From NCBI RefSeq assembly GCF_029350945.1, contig NZ_JARKMS010000006.1, positions 62,001 to 126,000 of the forward strand: a stretch of DNA of 64,000 bases, in the 5' to 3' direction. This stretch comes from Maribacter huludaoensis (GTDB taxonomy: Bacteria > Bacteroidota > Bacteroidia > Flavobacteriales > Flavobacteriaceae). Positions 27,361 through 36,915 of the stretch are shown piece by piece (positions within the stretch are counted from its first letter, which is position 1; each line of letters opens with the position of its first letter). The position numbers were made by a program, and so were the translations under genes. Below the pieces are notes generated by a model, which saw nothing but the letters and a program-made list of their open reading frames with translations, was not told where the DNA came from and did not search any database.

Positions 27361-28763
27361 TCTTCCATTAATTCCCTTGGGTCTGTTACTTTACCGGTTA
27401 CGGCAGCCGCAGCAGCAACTAAAGGACTGGCCAACAAAGTTCTTGATCCAGGACCTTGTCTACCTTCAAAGTTTCTGTTAGATGTACTTACGGCCAGTTT
27501 ACCGGCAGGTATCTTATCATCGTTCATTGCCAAACAAGCAGAACAACCAGGCTCACGAAGTTCAAAACCGGCTTCGGTCAAAATATCCAAGATGCCTTCT
27601 TCTTTAATGGCAGTTTCTACTTTGTGAGATCCAGGAACCAACCATGCGGTTACGTTATCCGCTTTTTTCTTTCCTTTTACTATAGATGCAAAAGCACGGA
27701 AATCTTCTATACGACCATTGGTACAACTTCCTAGGAAAACAAAATCAATAGGCTTGCCCATCATACTTTCACCTTCGTTGAAATCCATATATTTCAATGA
27801 TTTTTGATATGTTGATGCACCACCTTGTACGGCATTTGCCATAGGTATATCATTTGATATTCCCATTCCCATACCTGGGTTGGTACCGTAGGTAATCATA
27901 GGTTCAATTAACGAACCATCAAAAGTCAATTCTTTATCGAAAATGGCATCTTCATCGGTATACAATGTTTCCCAATAAGCCATTGCCTTGTCCCAGTCTG
28001 CACCTTTTGGTGTAAACTCACGACCTTTTATATATTCAAACGTTTTTTCATCTGGAGCGATCATACCACCACGGGCACCCATTTCTATACTTAGGTTACA
28101 AACGGTCATACGACCTTCCATACTCATATCCCTAAATATTTCACCTGCATATTCTACAAAGTATCCAGTAGCCCCGGAAGTTGTTAATTGAGAGATAATG
28201 AATAAGGCAACATCTTTAGGAGTAACCCCTTTACTCATTTTTCCGTTAATATTGATACGCATTCTCTTTGGTTTAGGCTGCATAATACATTGTGTAGCCA
28301 ATACCATTTCAACTTCAGATGTACCAATACCAAAGGCAATAGCACCAAAAGCACCGTGAGTAGAGGTGTGTGAATCTCCACAAACAATAGTTGCACCTGG
28401 TTGGGTAATCCCATATTCAGGGCCTACAACGTGTACAATACCGTTTTTAGCATGACCTAATCCCCAGTAAGAAATACCATACTCATTGGCATTTTCTTCT
28501 AGCATTTTTAATTGGTTTGCAGAAAGCGGATCGGCAACCGGTAAATGTTGGTTAATTGTTGGTGTATTATGATCGGCCGTTGCAAAAGTTTTCTCTGGAT
28601 GCATAACAGGAATATTTCTATTCTTAATGCCTAGGAAAGCAACAGGACTGGTTACCTCATGTACCATATGTCTGTCAATGAACAGTACATCTGGACCATC
28701 TTGTATTTTATGTACTACGTGGGAATCCCACACTTTGTCAAATAATGTTTTTGTTGCGCTCAT
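27345..28763 (-). CDS. leuC: 3-isopropylmalate dehydratase large subunit
   Basis: 472 residues. Aconitase fold with [24 protein letters not shown], the first cluster cysteine in [14 protein letters not shown] and the last two in [17 protein letters not shown], which together ligate the [4Fe-4S] cluster. It is the first gene of leuCDAB. In the 201-base upstream region I looked for a leucine-rich leader ORF and found none, so control differs from that of the ilv cluster. Confidence 0.97.
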   Translation of the reverse strand: MSATKTLFDKVWDSHVVHKIQDGPDVLFIDRHMVHEVTSPVAFLGIKNRNIPVMHPEKTFATADHNTPTINQHLPVADPLSANQLKMLEENANEYGISYWGLGHAKNGIVHVVGPEYGITQPGATIVCGDSHTSTHGAFGAIAFGIGTSEVEMVLATQCIMQPKPKRMRININGKMSKGVTPKDVALFIISQLTTSGATGYFVEYAGEIFRDMSMEGRMTVCNLSIEMGARGGMIAPDEKTFEYIKGREFTPKGADWDKAMAYWETLYTDEDAIFDKELTFDGSLIEPMITYGTNPGMGMGISNDIPMANAVQGGASTYQKSLKYMDFNEGESMMGKPIDFVFLGSCTNGRIEDFRAFASIVKGKKKADNVTAWLVPGSHKVETAIKEEGILDILTEAGFELREPGCSACLAMNDDKIPAGKLAVSTSNRNFEGRQGPGSRTLLASPLVAAAAAVTGKVTDPRELMEEMVAG

Positions 28764-28868
28764 ATTCTATATAATCTAAGTTCACAAATCTATTAAAATC
28801 AAGGATTTCTTGGAAATTAACACACTTGAAAATTACGATGTTCAACGGGAAATGTGTGATATTTTAAC

Positions 28869-28948
28869 AGATGTATAGTACCGCTTATATAGGCAAAATG
28901 TCTTTTTGTCTAAAGTTTGTTTCAAAGTGTACCATACATCTTTTTTTA
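28869..28948. promoter_or_regulatory. Inverted repeat in the leuC/lipoprotein divergent gap
   Basis: AGATGTAT-A-GTAC (28869-28881) and GTAC-C-ATACATCT (28929-28941) form a 12-bp interrupted inverted repeat with a 47-base spacer. On the plus strand seven more T follow. It could be paired operator half sites for the divergent genes or an RNA stem in either transcript. No exact TAnnTTTG box is found for either gene. Confidence 0.4.
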
Positions 28949-28964
28949 GTGTTAAATTTCTGAC

Positions 28965-30155
28965 ATGAAAAAACTGACCATAATAGTATTAGCCATTTTA
29001 TTTATTTCTTGTAGTGATGATTCTGTTGATCCTATAATACCAGAAACTGTTGTTAAGGAAGAAGTTAAAGAGGAAGAAGTGGACCAAGAAGTTTCATTTC
29101 CTACCTTAGTTGCAATCAGCAAGAACTTTGGATATTATTATGCGATGAAGATAAATTCTTTTTCGGAAAATGTTGAAATAACAAATTTGTCCGAAACATT
29201 GGATTTAGGAAATTTTGGATCTTCAAATGTCAGTTTTTATGATGGTATTTTTACACATGGTTCATTAAATTATAATATGGATACAGGATATCAAGCTAAA
29301 ATATCACAATTTAATTTTATTGAATCCAATACTTTTGTGTTAGATGGTTTTTGCGACCCTTTAAATCTTCCTGCTTCTAGTCAGGCTGATCTAAGCGGCT
29401 CTGAAGATTATTTTGTACATACCTACTTAAATTCTTTAAATAGTGTTAATGCACCTCTTTATTTGAATTCTTGGAATAATACGGATCAAAGTTGTAATGA
29501 GTTTTTATTAGGGAACGGACCACTTTATGATTCTAAATTATTTGGGAATTACTTGCTTGGTTTCAGGTTAAGAGAGGTGCAAGACGAGAATTTTACTTTA
29601 AATAGAGAATTATGGATAGTTGATTTAGATGGAAATCAAGAACCATTAATGTTTGAAATGGACTCAAGTTTCAATTTTGCAACCATAAACTCAGACACGC
29701 TTTACTTGACGTATATTAATGGCGACTATAAAGTATATGATATTAAGACAAATACATTGATTAATGAGGGTAATAATAATGTGTTTTCAGAGTATAATGG
29801 AAATTATATATTTAAAACTTCTTTTTCCGAAAATAAAATGGTTTTTTATAAACCTAGTTTAGAGTTCACTACTTTGTCTGCATTTACACCTATATTATTC
29901 AATTTTAGCGAAAATAAAATTGTTGATTTGAATGTTAAATTTGAAGAAATATTTACTCATTTAGTTGAGAAATACAATGAATCATATTCGGTAATTAATG
30001 TTTCTTTAGATTTTAAGAATGAAATGGTAATAATTGGGTGTGATAATTCTAGACCTGACGATATAGGTTTATTGGTCTATTGCGATTTTTATGGCAATAT
30101 TTTAAGAGAAGTAGAATTGCCTTATTCACCAGATTTCGTCAATATAATTAGCTAA
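28965..30155 (+). CDS. Hypothetical lipoprotein
   Basis: 396 residues. MKKLTIIVLAILFISCSDD has a lipoprotein signal peptide with the cleavage Cys at position 16. An acidic Lys/Glu linker (VVKEEVKEEEVDQEV) follows, after which the protein is beta-rich with recurring short strands (NYMDTG.., LYDSKLFGNYLLGF, LWIVDLDGNQEP, YKVYDIKTNTL), suggesting a propeller-like or repeat beta fold. I do not recognise the family. It probably lies at the periplasmic or outer surface of the outer membrane. Its last 8 bases overlap the end of recG on the other strand. Confidence 0.8.
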   Translation: MKKLTIIVLAILFISCSDDSVDPIIPETVVKEEVKEEEVDQEVSFPTLVAISKNFGYYYAMKINSFSENVEITNLSETLDLGNFGSSNVSFYDGIFTHGSLNYNMDTGYQAKISQFNFIESNTFVLDGFCDPLNLPASSQADLSGSEDYFVHTYLNSLNSVNAPLYLNSWNNTDQSCNEFLLGNGPLYDSKLFGNYLLGFRLREVQDENFTLNRELWIVDLDGNQEPLMFEMDSSFNFATINSDTLYLTYINGDYKVYDIKTNTLINEGNNNVFSEYNGNYIFKTSFSENKMVFYKPSLEFTTLSAFTPILFNFSENKIVDLNVKFEEIFTHLVEKYNESYSVINVSLDFKNEMVIIGCDNSRPDDIGLLVYCDFYGNILREVELPYSPDFVNIIS

Positions 30156-32253
30156 TATAAGTCCAGATATTCTTATGCTTCACCAACTGGGCGTACATGT
30201 GTCTAATAATTAGATTCTCGGGTTTGCTTAGTGAAGGATCTTCTTTTAACAATTGTAATGCGTGGTAGCGAGCCGATTTTAAGATGTCGTTATCCTTTAC
30301 GATATCAGCTATTTTAAGATTTAATAACCCACTTTGTTGGGTGCCCATAATATCACCAGGTCCGCGGAGTTTTAAATCTACTTCTGCAATTTCAAACCCA
30401 TCATTAGTGGCTACCATGGTTTCCAGTCTTGTTTTTGCTTCTGTAGATAATTTATGACTTGTCATTAGTATACAAAAACTTTGATCTGCACCACGACCAA
30501 CACGGCCACGTAATTGGTGTAGTTGCGATAAGCCAAACCGTTCTGCACTTTCAATTATCATAACCGATGCATTGGGAACATTAACCCCAACTTCTATAAC
30601 TGTAGTGGCCACCATTATTTGAGTTTCTCCCTTTACAAAACGCTCCATTTCAAAGTCTTTGTCCGCCGGTTTCATTTGTCCATGAACAATTGAAATCTGA
30701 TATTTTGGCTGAGGAAAATCACGTGCAATACTTTCATAGCCATCCATTAAATCTTTATAGTCCATGGCTTCAGACTCTTGAATTAAAGGATAGACCACAT
30801 ATATCTGTCTCCCTTTTTCAATTTCATCTCGTATAAAGCGAAATACCTTTAATCTGTTACCGTCATAGCGATGCACTGTTTTAATGGGTTTTCTACCGGG
30901 TGGTAATTCGTCTATTACTGAGATATCCAGATCACCATACAGACTCATGGCCAATGTTCTTGGTATGGGCGTTGCCGTCATGACCAGTATATGTGGCGGA
31001 AATTCATTCTTATGCCATAATTTGGAACGTTGGGCTACGCCAAACCTATGCTGCTCATCAATAATTGCAATTCCTAAATTCTTATATTTTACCTTATCCT
31101 CTAAAAGGGCATGGGTGCCAATAAGAATATTTAATTCTCCATTCTCTAATTGCTCGTGAATTGGTTTACGAGCCGATTTCTTAACGGAACCAGTGAGTAA
31201 AGCACAGGTGATTTCAGTACCTTCAAGTAACTCGGAGATGCCTTGAAAATGCTGGTTGGCAAGAATTTCCGTAGGCGCCATTAAACAGGCTTGAAATCCG
31301 TTGTCAATGGCCAACAACATGGTCATTACCGCAACTATGGTTTTTCCCGATCCTACATCGCCCTGCAATAATCTATTCATTTGGGCATTGCTGCCAAGGT
31401 CTGCCCGTATTTCTTTTATGACACGTTTTTGTGCTCCCGTTAATTCAAAGGGTAGTTTGTTGCTATAGAAGTCTTTAAAATATTCACCAACTTCAAGAAA
31501 TGGAAATCCTTTAATCTTCTTCTTTCTAGAAACATTTTTTCCTATCAGTTGCAACTGTATATAAAAGAGCTCTTCAAATTTTAAACGCCATTGGGCCTTT
31601 GCCAATAATTCTTGGTTTTTTGGAAAATGTATATTGAACATTGCCTCGCTTTTGTTCAAAAGCTTTAGGTTATGTAGTAATTTATCGGAGAGGCTTTCCG
31701 TGAATTTACCATTGATTTCAATAAATAGCTGCTGCATCAATTTACTGATGACTTTATTGGTAATACCCTTGTTACTTAGCTTTTCTGTAGATGGGTATAC
31801 GGGTTGCATATATACCTTTGTTCCTTGCTCATGGGATTTTAGCGGTTCCATCTCTGGGTGTGGCATTGAAAATGTACCGTTGTACCAGTTGCATTTTCCA
31901 AAAATGACATAAGGTACATTTAGTTTTAAATTCTCTCGTAACCACTTTTGACCACGAAACCAAACCAATTCTATTTCCCCGGTATCATCTTTAAAACGAG
32001 CTACTAAACGCGAACCTCTTTTTTGCTCTATTGTTTTTAAATGAACAATTTTCCCAATAATCTGAACATCGGCACTACTACGTTGTAACTGGTTAATTTT
32101 ATAATATTGGGTTTTATCGATATAGCGATTAGGGAAAAGATTCAGCAAATCTTGATAAGTATGTACTCCTAATTCTGACTTTAATGTATCGGCCCTATTG
32201 GGACCGACACCTTTTAAGTACACAACTGGAGTTTGCAAGAAGTTTGCGTTCAT
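30148..32253 (-). CDS. recG: ATP-dependent DNA helicase RecG
   Basis: 701 residues, normal for RecG. An N-terminal wedge/OB domain (ADVQIIGKIVHLKTIEQKRG, about 60-130) is followed by helicase motifs: Walker A LLQGDVGSGKTIVA, DEQH box IIDEQHRFGVAQR, motif III VMTATPIPRTLA, and motif VI QLRGRVGRGADQ. It remodels stalled forks and branched recombination intermediates. It converges with the lipoprotein gene and overlaps it by 8 bases; no terminator is present. Confidence 0.97.
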   Translation of the reverse strand: MNANFLQTPVVYLKGVGPNRADTLKSELGVHTYQDLLNLFPNRYIDKTQYYKINQLQRSSADVQIIGKIVHLKTIEQKRGSRLVARFKDDTGEIELVWFRGQKWLRENLKLNVPYVIFGKCNWYNGTFSMPHPEMEPLKSHEQGTKVYMQPVYPSTEKLSNKGITNKVISKLMQQLFIEINGKFTESLSDKLLHNLKLLNKSEAMFNIHFPKNQELLAKAQWRLKFEELFYIQLQLIGKNVSRKKKIKGFPFLEVGEYFKDFYSNKLPFELTGAQKRVIKEIRADLGSNAQMNRLLQGDVGSGKTIVAVMTMLLAIDNGFQACLMAPTEILANQHFQGISELLEGTEITCALLTGSVKKSARKPIHEQLENGELNILIGTHALLEDKVKYKNLGIAIIDEQHRFGVAQRSKLWHKNEFPPHILVMTATPIPRTLAMSLYGDLDISVIDELPPGRKPIKTVHRYDGNRLKVFRFIRDEIEKGRQIYVVYPLIQESEAMDYKDLMDGYESIARDFPQPKYQISIVHGQMKPADKDFEMERFVKGETQIMVATTVIEVGVNVPNASVMIIESAERFGLSQLHQLRGRVGRGADQSFCILMTSHKLSTEAKTRLETMVATNDGFEIAEVDLKLRGPGDIMGTQQSGLLNLKIADIVKDNDILKSARYHALQLLKEDPSLSKPENLIIRHMYAQLVKHKNIWTYIS

Positions 32254-32382
32254 GGCACTAAAATAGGTATAAGCCCCTTAATCCCCAAAGGGGCTAATAT
32301 CATTACTGCTGTTATTAATACGGTTCTTTTAGTAACTAGCGAAATAAGTGTTGTTTAGCATCACAATCAAAATATAATAAGG

Positions 32383-32414
32383 TTAGGGAAGTGCTCCCCA
32401 AAACATTAAATTTG
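32383..32414 (+). promoter_or_regulatory. Promoter of the M1 aminopeptidase gene
   Basis: TTAG (32383-32386), 20 bases, then TAAATTTG (32407-32414). The -7 box matches the Bacteroidota consensus fully and the -33 box in three of four bases. The predicted transcript starts near 32420, after the GTG at 32391, so translation must begin at the ATG at 32439. Confidence 0.6.
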
Positions 32415-32438
32415 AAATGTTATTTTTTGGTTTACTGT

Positions 32439-34508
32439 ATGAAGAAATTGATTCTCACCCTTTTTTTATTCTTATCCCTTTATGCTTTTGGGCAACATCA
32501 AGACAAAGTAGATTTTATAAAAGCCAAGGTTTACTTAGGTTTTTTGCCTAAAGAAAAAACGATTAAAGGGGGGGTAATCTATCGTTTTAATGTCTTCCAA
32601 AATGTTGATTCCGTATTTTTTGATGCAAAGAATATGGATTTTTCAAAAGTAGAGCTTGACGGGAAAAAGATAAATTTTACTGCTACAGAAAAGACAATTT
32701 CCATAAGACATAAATTTAAAGCGGGAGAATCACATAAGCTGATGATCGAGTATATAGCCAAGCCGAAACAAACAGTCTATTTTATTGGTTGGGATGATGA
32801 TTTAGAAGGTAATGAACAAATATGGACGCAAGGGCAAGGAAAATATACCAGCCATTGGCTTCCTAGTTTTGATGACATGGAAGAAAAGGTTGAATTTGAT
32901 TTAACCATTGAAGCCGCTAAAAAATACCAGGTAATTGCCAATGGTAAGCTACTTCTAAAAACTGATAATGATGAAAAAGATGCTATTTGGTTATTTGATA
33001 TGAAAAAACCTATGAGCAGTTATCTATTGGCTTTTGCTATTGGCAATTATGATAAGCAAGTTTTAAAATCTGAAAGCGGAGTAACGATTGAAAACTATTA
33101 TTATCCAAACGATAGTCTAAAAGTGGAACCAACGTATAGGTACACTAAGAAAATATTTGATTTTTTAGAAAATGAAATAGGTGTACAATACCCTTGGCAA
33201 GATTATAAACAGGTGCCTGTACATGATTTTTTATATGCAGGTATGGAGAATACAAGCGCAACTTTTTTCTCAGATGCCTATGTTATTGATTCCACCTCGT
33301 TTATAGATAGAAATTATGTAAATATCAATGCGCATGAATTAGCGCACCAATGGTTTGGTAATCTGGTTACGGAAAAGAATAGCGAACACCATTGGTTACA
33401 TGAAGGTTTTGCTACTTATTATGCTTATTTGGCTGAAAAAGAAGTTTTTGGTGATGATTATTTCTATTGGAAATTATTCGGCACAGCTAAAACATTACAC
33501 GAGATATCTGAAAGGGGAGAAGGAGAGAGTTTATTGAACCCCAAAGCTAGTAGTCTTACGTTTTATGAAAAAGGTGCTTGGGCATTGGCTATCTTAAGAG
33601 ATAAAATAGGAGAATCTGCTTTTAAAGAAGGTGTAAAAATATACTTGGACAAATATAAGTTCCAAAATGTGACTGTTGCCTATTTCATGGATGTGATGGA
33701 AGATACGAGTGGAAAAGATTTGAGTGAATATAAGGAGGTTTGGTTGAAAGGAAAAGATTTTCCTGAAGAGCGCGCTAAACACTTTTTGATGAAAAATAAC
33801 GCTTCATTAAAAATGTTTTATGTCTTAAAACATGATGATGAGAAAAATTTTAATTCCCCTAAAATTTTGAACGATTCAGAATTAGCTACAGAATTAAAAT
33901 TAGAATTGCTTCAACAAAAAGGTGATTTTCCTGAATTGGAACTTATACCTTTAATTGCTAATGAAGATATAAGAATACGGCAATTTGCTGCTCAGAAAAT
34001 GGGTGTAATTCCTGAGGCTTTAAAAGAGTATGCAGAGCCGTTGTTATTGGATGATAGTTATAGTACAAATGAATTAATGCTATATAATCTTTGGTCTAGT
34101 TTTGATTATGATAGAAGTACTTATTTAGAAAAAACTAAAAACCTTGTTGGTTTGCCAAATAAGAATGTGCGTTTACTTTGGTTAACTTTAGCATTGTTCA
34201 CTCCTGAATATAGACCTACAGAAAATGTATATTTTCATCGAGAACTTGTTAGTTATACCAGTGATATTTATAATCCAGAAATACGACAAACAGCTTTTCA
34301 ATACCTTTCAGAAATAAAAGCGCTAAATGGAAATGCGTATGCTAATCTTATAAAGGCGACCAACCATCATTCTTGGCAGTTTAGAAATTATGCGAGAAAG
34401 CTATTTGATGCCTTGTGGAACGACCAAGAACAGAAAAAAGAAATTGAAAAGATTGTAAATCAACTAAATTCGTCAGATTTGCGTTATCTTAAAACGAAAT
34501 TAAATTAA
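32439..34508 (+). CDS. M1 family metallo-aminopeptidase, secreted
   Basis: 689 residues from the chosen ATG, which begins the signal peptide MKKLILTLFLFLSLYAFGQ. YAGMENTSATFF is the GAMEN-like exopeptidase motif. NAHELAHQWFGN with the downstream Glu in HWLHEGFATYY gives the zinc site HELAH-x18-E. The C-terminal part is helical and HEAT-like (residues about 500-689). It removes N-terminal residues from peptides in the periplasm or outside. A longer start at GTG 32391 is rejected because the promoter lies after it. Only 2 bases separate it from the patatin gene. Confidence 0.93.
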   Translation: MKKLILTLFLFLSLYAFGQHQDKVDFIKAKVYLGFLPKEKTIKGGVIYRFNVFQNVDSVFFDAKNMDFSKVELDGKKINFTATEKTISIRHKFKAGESHKLMIEYIAKPKQTVYFIGWDDDLEGNEQIWTQGQGKYTSHWLPSFDDMEEKVEFDLTIEAAKKYQVIANGKLLLKTDNDEKDAIWLFDMKKPMSSYLLAFAIGNYDKQVLKSESGVTIENYYYPNDSLKVEPTYRYTKKIFDFLENEIGVQYPWQDYKQVPVHDFLYAGMENTSATFFSDAYVIDSTSFIDRNYVNINAHELAHQWFGNLVTEKNSEHHWLHEGFATYYAYLAEKEVFGDDYFYWKLFGTAKTLHEISERGEGESLLNPKASSLTFYEKGAWALAILRDKIGESAFKEGVKIYLDKYKFQNVTVAYFMDVMEDTSGKDLSEYKEVWLKGKDFPEERAKHFLMKNNASLKMFYVLKHDDEKNFNSPKILNDSELATELKLELLQQKGDFPELELIPLIANEDIRIRQFAAQKMGVIPEALKEYAEPLLLDDSYSTNELMLYNLWSSFDYDRSTYLEKTKNLVGLPNKNVRLLWLTLALFTPEYRPTENVYFHRELVSYTSDIYNPEIRQTAFQYLSEIKALNGNAYANLIKATNHHSWQFRNYARKLFDALWNDQEQKKEIEKIVNQLNSSDLRYLKTKLN

Positions 34509-34510
34509 TA

Positions 34511-35425
34511 ATGAAAGCATTAGTTATTTCTGGTGGTGGTAGTAAAGGAGCCTTTGCGGGTGGCGTTGCACAATACCTTATTCAAGAAGAAGGAAGAAAG
34601 TATGATATTTTTGTGGGTACTTCTACCGGTAGTCTACTTATCTCTCATTTAGCACTAGGTAAACTAGATAAGATTAAAGAAATATATTCTAATGTCAATC
34701 AGAAAAGTATATTTAATAACTGTCCTTTTTTAGTAAAAAATATTCGTGGTAATGAAGAAATTTCAATTAATCATTGGAATGTATTCAGAAACTTCATGAC
34801 CGGTAAGAAGACCTTTGGCGAAAGCGAAAACTTGCGTAAACTTATTGAAAATAGCTTGACCATTGAAGAATTTGAAACTTTAAAAAATGGAGATTCTGAT
34901 GTAGTCATAACCGTTTCTAACCTCTCATTAAATCAAGTGGAGTATAAGTCAATTAAAGATTGCACTTATGAAGATTATTGTGATTGGATTTGGATATCGG
35001 CCAACTATACACCGTTTATGAGTTTAGTGCGTAAAAACTACTGCGAGTATGCCGATGGTGGCTTAGGTAGTATTGTGCCTATAGAAGAAGCAATAAAAAG
35101 AGGTGCTACAGAAGTAGATGTCGTTGTGCTTCATACGGAGGTCAACTACATGAACAGGGTAGCTTCACGTAATCCTTTTGAGCTGATCACAACAATGATG
35201 AGTTTTATTTTAGATCGAATTGAACATCAAAATATTAGAATAGGAAAATTGGTTGCCAATCAAAAAAATGCAATCATCAATTTATTTTATACACCTACAA
35301 TTTTAACCACTAATTCGTTAATATTTGACAAGGCAAAGATGACACTGTGGTGGAAGCGAGGTTACCTTTATGCAAAGAATAAGAATGAAGAAACGAATCC
35401 TATTGAACCCAATGAACATGAATAA
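34511..35425 (+). CDS. Patatin-like phospholipase
   Basis: 304 residues. The oxyanion loop SGGGSKGAFAGG lies at residues 6-17, the nucleophile elbow GTSTG follows at about 36-40, and the Asp of the catalytic dyad is in EYADGGLGS. All are intact, so an active lipid acyl hydrolase is expected. It has no signal peptide and is probably cytosolic or at the inner membrane. It forms a two-gene unit with the aminopeptidase; a functional link is not obvious. Confidence 0.93.
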   Translation: MKALVISGGGSKGAFAGGVAQYLIQEEGRKYDIFVGTSTGSLLISHLALGKLDKIKEIYSNVNQKSIFNNCPFLVKNIRGNEEISINHWNVFRNFMTGKKTFGESENLRKLIENSLTIEEFETLKNGDSDVVITVSNLSLNQVEYKSIKDCTYEDYCDWIWISANYTPFMSLVRKNYCEYADGGLGSIVPIEEAIKRGATEVDVVVLHTEVNYMNRVASRNPFELITTMMSFILDRIEHQNIRIGKLVANQKNAIINLFYTPTILTTNSLIFDKAKMTLWWKRGYLYAKNKNEETNPIEPNEHE

Positions 35426-35462
35426 ATATTATAATGTAGTTCATTGGTAATGATATAAAACG

Positions 35463-35493
35463 AAAAAAGCTTTCCATATGGAAAGCTTTTTTT
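35463..35493. terminator. Bidirectional terminator
   Basis: A perfect 30-bp palindrome, AAAAAAGCTTTCCAT then its complement ATGGAAAGCTTTTTT, centred at 35477/35478. It ends the patatin transcript and the minus-strand gene at 35519. Confidence 0.92.
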
Positions 35494-35518
35494 ATTCTTG
35501 TAAAGACTATTTAATCAA

Positions 35519-36037
35519 CTACCATAAATCGCCAATTTCCTTTTTAACAAAGGATAAAGCTGTTGCTGATGGTGAAGTTTTGTCCATGGTCTCATTTAAG
35601 ATATCTTCTCTTAATTTATCTGCAGTTTCGGTATTGCTCATGGCTGCTTTTCTGATCATCTGTATGGTGGCACTTTTTGCAGCTTTTATAACGTTCCAGC
35701 ATTCATCTGTCATATAAATTTGCTGAGAAAGGTTATGCTCAAATTCGGTCTCTACGCTTTTGATCAGCAAGTTTTCATACGCATTTTTATCATCACCAAT
35801 TGGTGATACACGAACAACCAAGCTTGGTATGGCAATACGTTCTAAAAATAAGGCCATTCTTTCATAAGCCTGTAAACGTACGGGTAAAGTATCTTTTTGA
35901 GAGTCTTTATGTAATAGAAAACGTCTTCTGCCTTCTTCATTATTGGTATGCATTCTAAAGAAATAGAAGGCTATGGCACCTGTAACTACTGAAGGTATTA
36001 AATAAGCGAATAGTTGAAAAATTTGGTCAGAGTTCAT
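35519..36037 (-). CDS. Hypothetical membrane-anchored protein
   Basis: 172 residues. One N-terminal membrane helix (IFQLFAYLIPSVVTGAIAFYFF) is followed by a basic stretch and a helical cytosolic part with many Glu, Lys and Arg (LQAYERMALFLERI, LLIKSVETEFEHNLSQQIYM). No catalytic motif is visible and I cannot name the family with certainty. Codon use and the upstream gap look normal. It lies 82 bases after the OmpA-like gene on the same strand. Confidence 0.7.
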   Translation of the reverse strand: MNSDQIFQLFAYLIPSVVTGAIAFYFFRMHTNNEEGRRRFLLHKDSQKDTLPVRLQAYERMALFLERIAIPSLVVRVSPIGDDKNAYENLLIKSVETEFEHNLSQQIYMTDECWNVIKAAKSATIQMIRKAAMSNTETADKLREDILNETMDKTSPSATALSFVKKEIGDLW

Positions 36038-36119
36038 TTTATAATCAGTTAATATTTATGAAATAAGAACGTCCAAATTTTTCAATTAGTATAGTACTTC
36101 ATCGATGAAATGCAAGTTT

Positions 36120-36890
36120 TTAATTTTTAATGTCTCCCTTGGCCATATCATAAAATGCTTTATAATCTGGTTGGAACTTTACTTGTAGAGATTCGCGCAA
36201 GCCACCATCTTGACCTACGGCAATAATCCGTTCTCCATTCACTCCAAAATCCTTGATTAAAATACTGGCAATTGCCGTAGCTTGTTGCAATGCAATATTC
36301 ATTTCGCCCGTAATGTTCAAACTTGCAATAGTGATAACACTTTTAGGGTTTGCATTGATTACTTTGGCAACATTTTCAATCCAAGTTCTAGATTCGTTGG
36401 AAACATTGATACCTACACCGTCGGTAAAGAAAAAATCTAATTTTTCTGAAATTATTACTGATCCATCTGTAACACCAACTTTAGCGTTTTCCCCTAAGAC
36501 TTGCTTTGCATTTGTTAAAATGACAACAGCGGTAGAATCATTACTGGCAACAGCATCGGTAATACCTTTTAACTGTTTTTCCTTGCGTTCTAATGTTGCT
36601 AAGGTTTTATTGATATTCTCTGAATTTTGACTGGATAATGCTGCAAAACTATTTAAGTTTTTCATTAAAGTTGCATTGGCATCTTGCAGTTCTGTAACTT
36701 GAGATTGATATTCATCTGAACGTTGATTTGCCAATTTCTCATTGCGTTGAGAGGTGCTCACCATTTTTGAAATGGAATCCAGTTTAAATTTTAAATCTTG
36801 ATTTTGTTCGATCAGTTCACTTTTTTTCTGGGCTTGAATTGTATTTAATCCTAAAAGGATTAAAACCGAACATATAAAAAATCGTTTCAT
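36120..36890 (-). CDS. OmpA-like protein with degenerate peptidoglycan-binding domain
   Basis: 256 residues from the ATG that starts the signal peptide MKRFFICSVLILLGLNTIQAQ; the longer frame back to 36932 runs into the preceding gene's end. A coiled coil (about 25-110; SELIEQNQDLKFKLDSISKM and following) precedes a C-terminal domain that aligns with OmpA_C (NPKSVITIASLNITGEMNIALQQATAIASILIKDFGVNGERI). The Asp and Arg that bind diaminopimelate, and the final 'NRR' block, are missing. It resembles the intact lipoprotein at 43073-43927 in layout. It probably lost peptidoglycan binding and acts as a periplasmic coiled-coil spacer. Confidence 0.75.
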   Translation of the reverse strand: MKRFFICSVLILLGLNTIQAQKKSELIEQNQDLKFKLDSISKMVSTSQRNEKLANQRSDEYQSQVTELQDANATLMKNLNSFAALSSQNSENINKTLATLERKEKQLKGITDAVASNDSTAVVILTNAKQVLGENAKVGVTDGSVIISEKLDFFFTDGVGINVSNESRTWIENVAKVINANPKSVITIASLNITGEMNIALQQATAIASILIKDFGVNGERIIAVGQDGGLRESLQVKFQPDYKAFYDMAKGDIKN

Positions 36891-36915
36891 AGTAATATGC
36901 ATTGAATAGGTTAAT

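Noticed and set aside
28764-28964. Leucine leader peptide upstream of leuC
   Set aside because: Read on the minus strand, the only short ORF (M-Y-G-T-L) has no run of Leu codons and no terminator follows it.
35478-35717. 79-codon plus-strand frame after the patatin gene
   Set aside because: Begins inside the terminator palindrome and overlaps the 3' part of the minus-strand gene at 35519.
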